6,471 nucleotides of DNA from an uncultured Clostridiaceae bacterium. GTDB lineage: Bacteria; Bacillota; Clostridia; Lachnospirales; Lachnospiraceae. The stretch lies in contig CAUCBQ010000120.1 of assembly GCA_958441075.1 (NCBI GenBank), forward strand, positions 1 to 6,471. Direction: 5' to 3'. This document shows positions 5,168 to 6,471 of this stretch, piece by piece. Each line of letters opens with the position of its first letter. The first letter of the stretch is position 1. Below the pieces are notes generated by a model that was not told the DNA's origin, ran no database searches, and saw only the letters and a list, made by a program, of their open reading frames with translations. The translations under genes and the position numbers were made by a program.

Positions 5168-6471
5168 ATGATCCTGTCATGCAGCAACATCAGCCGGTCC
5201 TTTGGAGATAACCATATCCTCAAACGGGTCTCATTTCATATAGAAGAACATGAAAAAGCCGCTGTCGTAGGTATTAACGGCGCGGGAAAATCGACTCTCT
5301 TAAAAATTATCATTGGACAGCTGTCCCCGGATGAGGGAAATGTAACCTGGGCAAAGGGCGCATCGATCGGTTATCTGGCCCAGCATCAGGATCTGGAGGG
5401 TGCTGAGACCATTTATGACGCTCTTTTAGAGGTAAAGCGGCCTGTCCTTGAAATGGAGGAACGTCTTCGCAGCCTGGAGCAGTCCATGAAAGCAGCCGCA
5501 GGTGAAGAGCTGGAAGCCATGCTTTCTGAATACAGCCGCTTAAACCATGCCTTTGAACTGGAAAACGGCTATGCCTGCCGCAGCGAAATTACGGGAGTAT
5601 TAAAGGGCCTGGGCTTTTTGGAGGATGAGTTCTCAAAGCCGATCCAGGCTCTCTCAGGCGGGCAGAAAACCCGCGTATCCTTAGGCAAGCTTCTTTTGAC
5701 CAAACCGGATATCCTTCTGCTGGACGAGCCTACCAACCATCTGGATATGGAGTCTATTGCCTGGCTGGAAACCTATTTAAAAGGTTATTCCGGAAGTGTG
5801 ATCATCGTGGCCCATGACCGGTATTTTCTGGACCGGGTGGTTACAAAGGTGATCGAACTGGACAACGGAACAGCCACCGTATTTTCCGGCAACTATTCTG
5901 CATACAGCGATAAAAAAGCCATGCTCAGGGATGCTCAGATACGGGCTTACTTAAACCAGCAGCAGGAAATCCGCCATCAGGAGGCAGTAATAGCCAAGCT
6001 GAAATCATTCAACCGTGAAAAATCCATCCGGCGGGCAGAAAGCCGTGAAAAGATGCTGGATAAAATAGAACGTCTGGAAAAGCCGGTGGAAATCAACGAT
6101 TCCATGGATATCCGCCTGGAGCCTGATGTAGTCAGCGGAAATGATGTTCTCACTGTCACAGCCTTAAGCAAGTCCTTTGATACCCAGACCCTGTTTACAG
6201 ACGGAAGCTTTGAGATCAAACGCGGAGAAAGGGTTGCAATCATCGGAAACAACGGTACCGGAAAAACCACGCTCCTTAAGATTATAAACGGCATGATTCC
6301 TGCTGACAGCGGAGAAATCCGTCTGGGCGCCAAGGTTCATATCGGCTACTACGACCAGGAGCATCAGGTTCTCCATATGGATAAGACTCTGTTTCAGGAG
6401 ATTCAGGATACCTATCCCAATATGAACAACACCCAGATCCGCAATACACTTGCCTCCTTCCTTTTTACGGG
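5168..6471 (+). CDS. ABC-F family ATPase (ribosome-associated; 3' end cut by window edge)
   Basis: 434 codons are visible of an expected 620-650. ABC-F proteins have two ABC ATPase domains and no membrane segments; they bind the ribosomal E site and act as translation factors or, in some subfamilies, antibiotic-resistance proteins. Domain 1 has Walker A GINGAGKST (35-43), signature LSGGQ (162-166), Walker B DILLLDEP (181-188) with catalytic E187, and the switch His in VAHDR (214-218). A charged linker with coiled-coil character (about 245-315) matches the ABC-F P-site tRNA interaction motif. Domain 2 begins near 327 with Walker A IGNNGTGKTT (359-368); its signature and Walker B lie beyond the window. 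The moderate linker length suggests a housekeeping YdiF-like member rather than a drug-resistance type, though this is inference. ATG 5168 follows GGAG (5157-5160) at 7 nt. Neighbouring YdiF and Rex genes also occur in B. subtilis. Confidence 0.94.
   Translation, partial: MILSCSNISRSFGDNHILKRVSFHIEEHEKAAVVGINGAGKSTLLKIIIGQLSPDEGNVTWAKGASIGYLAQHQDLEGAETIYDALLEVKRPVLEMEERLRSLEQSMKAAAGEELEAMLSEYSRLNHAFELENGYACRSEITGVLKGLGFLEDEFSKPIQALSGGQKTRVSLGKLLLTKPDILLLDEPTNHLDMESIAWLETYLKGYSGSVIIVAHDRYFLDRVVTKVIELDNGTATVFSGNYSAYSDKKAMLRDAQIRAYLNQQQEIRHQEAVIAKLKSFNREKSIRRAESREKMLDKIERLEKPVEINDSMDIRLEPDVVSGNDVLTVTALSKSFDTQTLFTDGSFEIKRGERVAIIGNNGTGKTTLLKIINGMIPADSGEIRLGAKVHIGYYDQEHQVLHMDKTLFQEIQDTYPNMNNTQIRNTLASFLFT

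Overview
The window looks like the chromosome of a Gram-positive anaerobe of the class Clostridia, most likely Lachnospiraceae or a close relative. The reasons are the protein sequences (Rex, alanine racemase and EndoA-type MazF in their low-GC Gram-positive forms), strong AAGGAG-type ribosome binding sites, and a gene order familiar from that group. It appears to be ordinary housekeeping DNA. I see no mobile element, CRISPR array, RNA gene, prophage or obvious novel system.

Two divergent transcription units leave a promoter region at about 5024-5167. The leftward (minus-strand) unit is a compact six-gene operon covering 1-4992: rex (NADH/NAD+-sensing repressor), acpS (holo-ACP synthase), nnr (bifunctional NAD(P)HX epimerase/dehydratase), alr (alanine racemase), a mazF/ndoA-like endoribonuclease, and a CorC-like CBS-domain protein cut by the left edge. 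Neighbours are 1 to 85 nt apart or overlap, and most ribosome binding sites lie inside the preceding gene. I see no terminator or convincing internal promoter. The rightward unit starts with an ABC-F ATPase that runs off the right edge.

The control region is well resolved. The rex operon has a TTGACA-N17-TATAAT promoter, and the ABC-F gene has a TTGAAA-N17-TATACT promoter pointing the other way. An imperfect Rex-operator-like element lies over the rex -35, suggesting autoregulation. A 13-bp palindrome and a 20-nt-spaced direct repeat lie in the ABC-F leader.

Functionally the operon joins redox sensing (Rex) with repair of damaged NAD(P)H (Nnr), lipid and cell-wall precursor supply (AcpS, Alr), and stress or ion functions (MazF, CorC-like). 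The most notable points are the absence of a mazE-like antitoxin between alr and mazF, the 59-nt overlap created by an extended AcpS tail, and the candidate regulatory elements between rex and the ABC-F gene. Several start codons were moved inward from the longest possible frame because of ribosome binding sites and family alignment.
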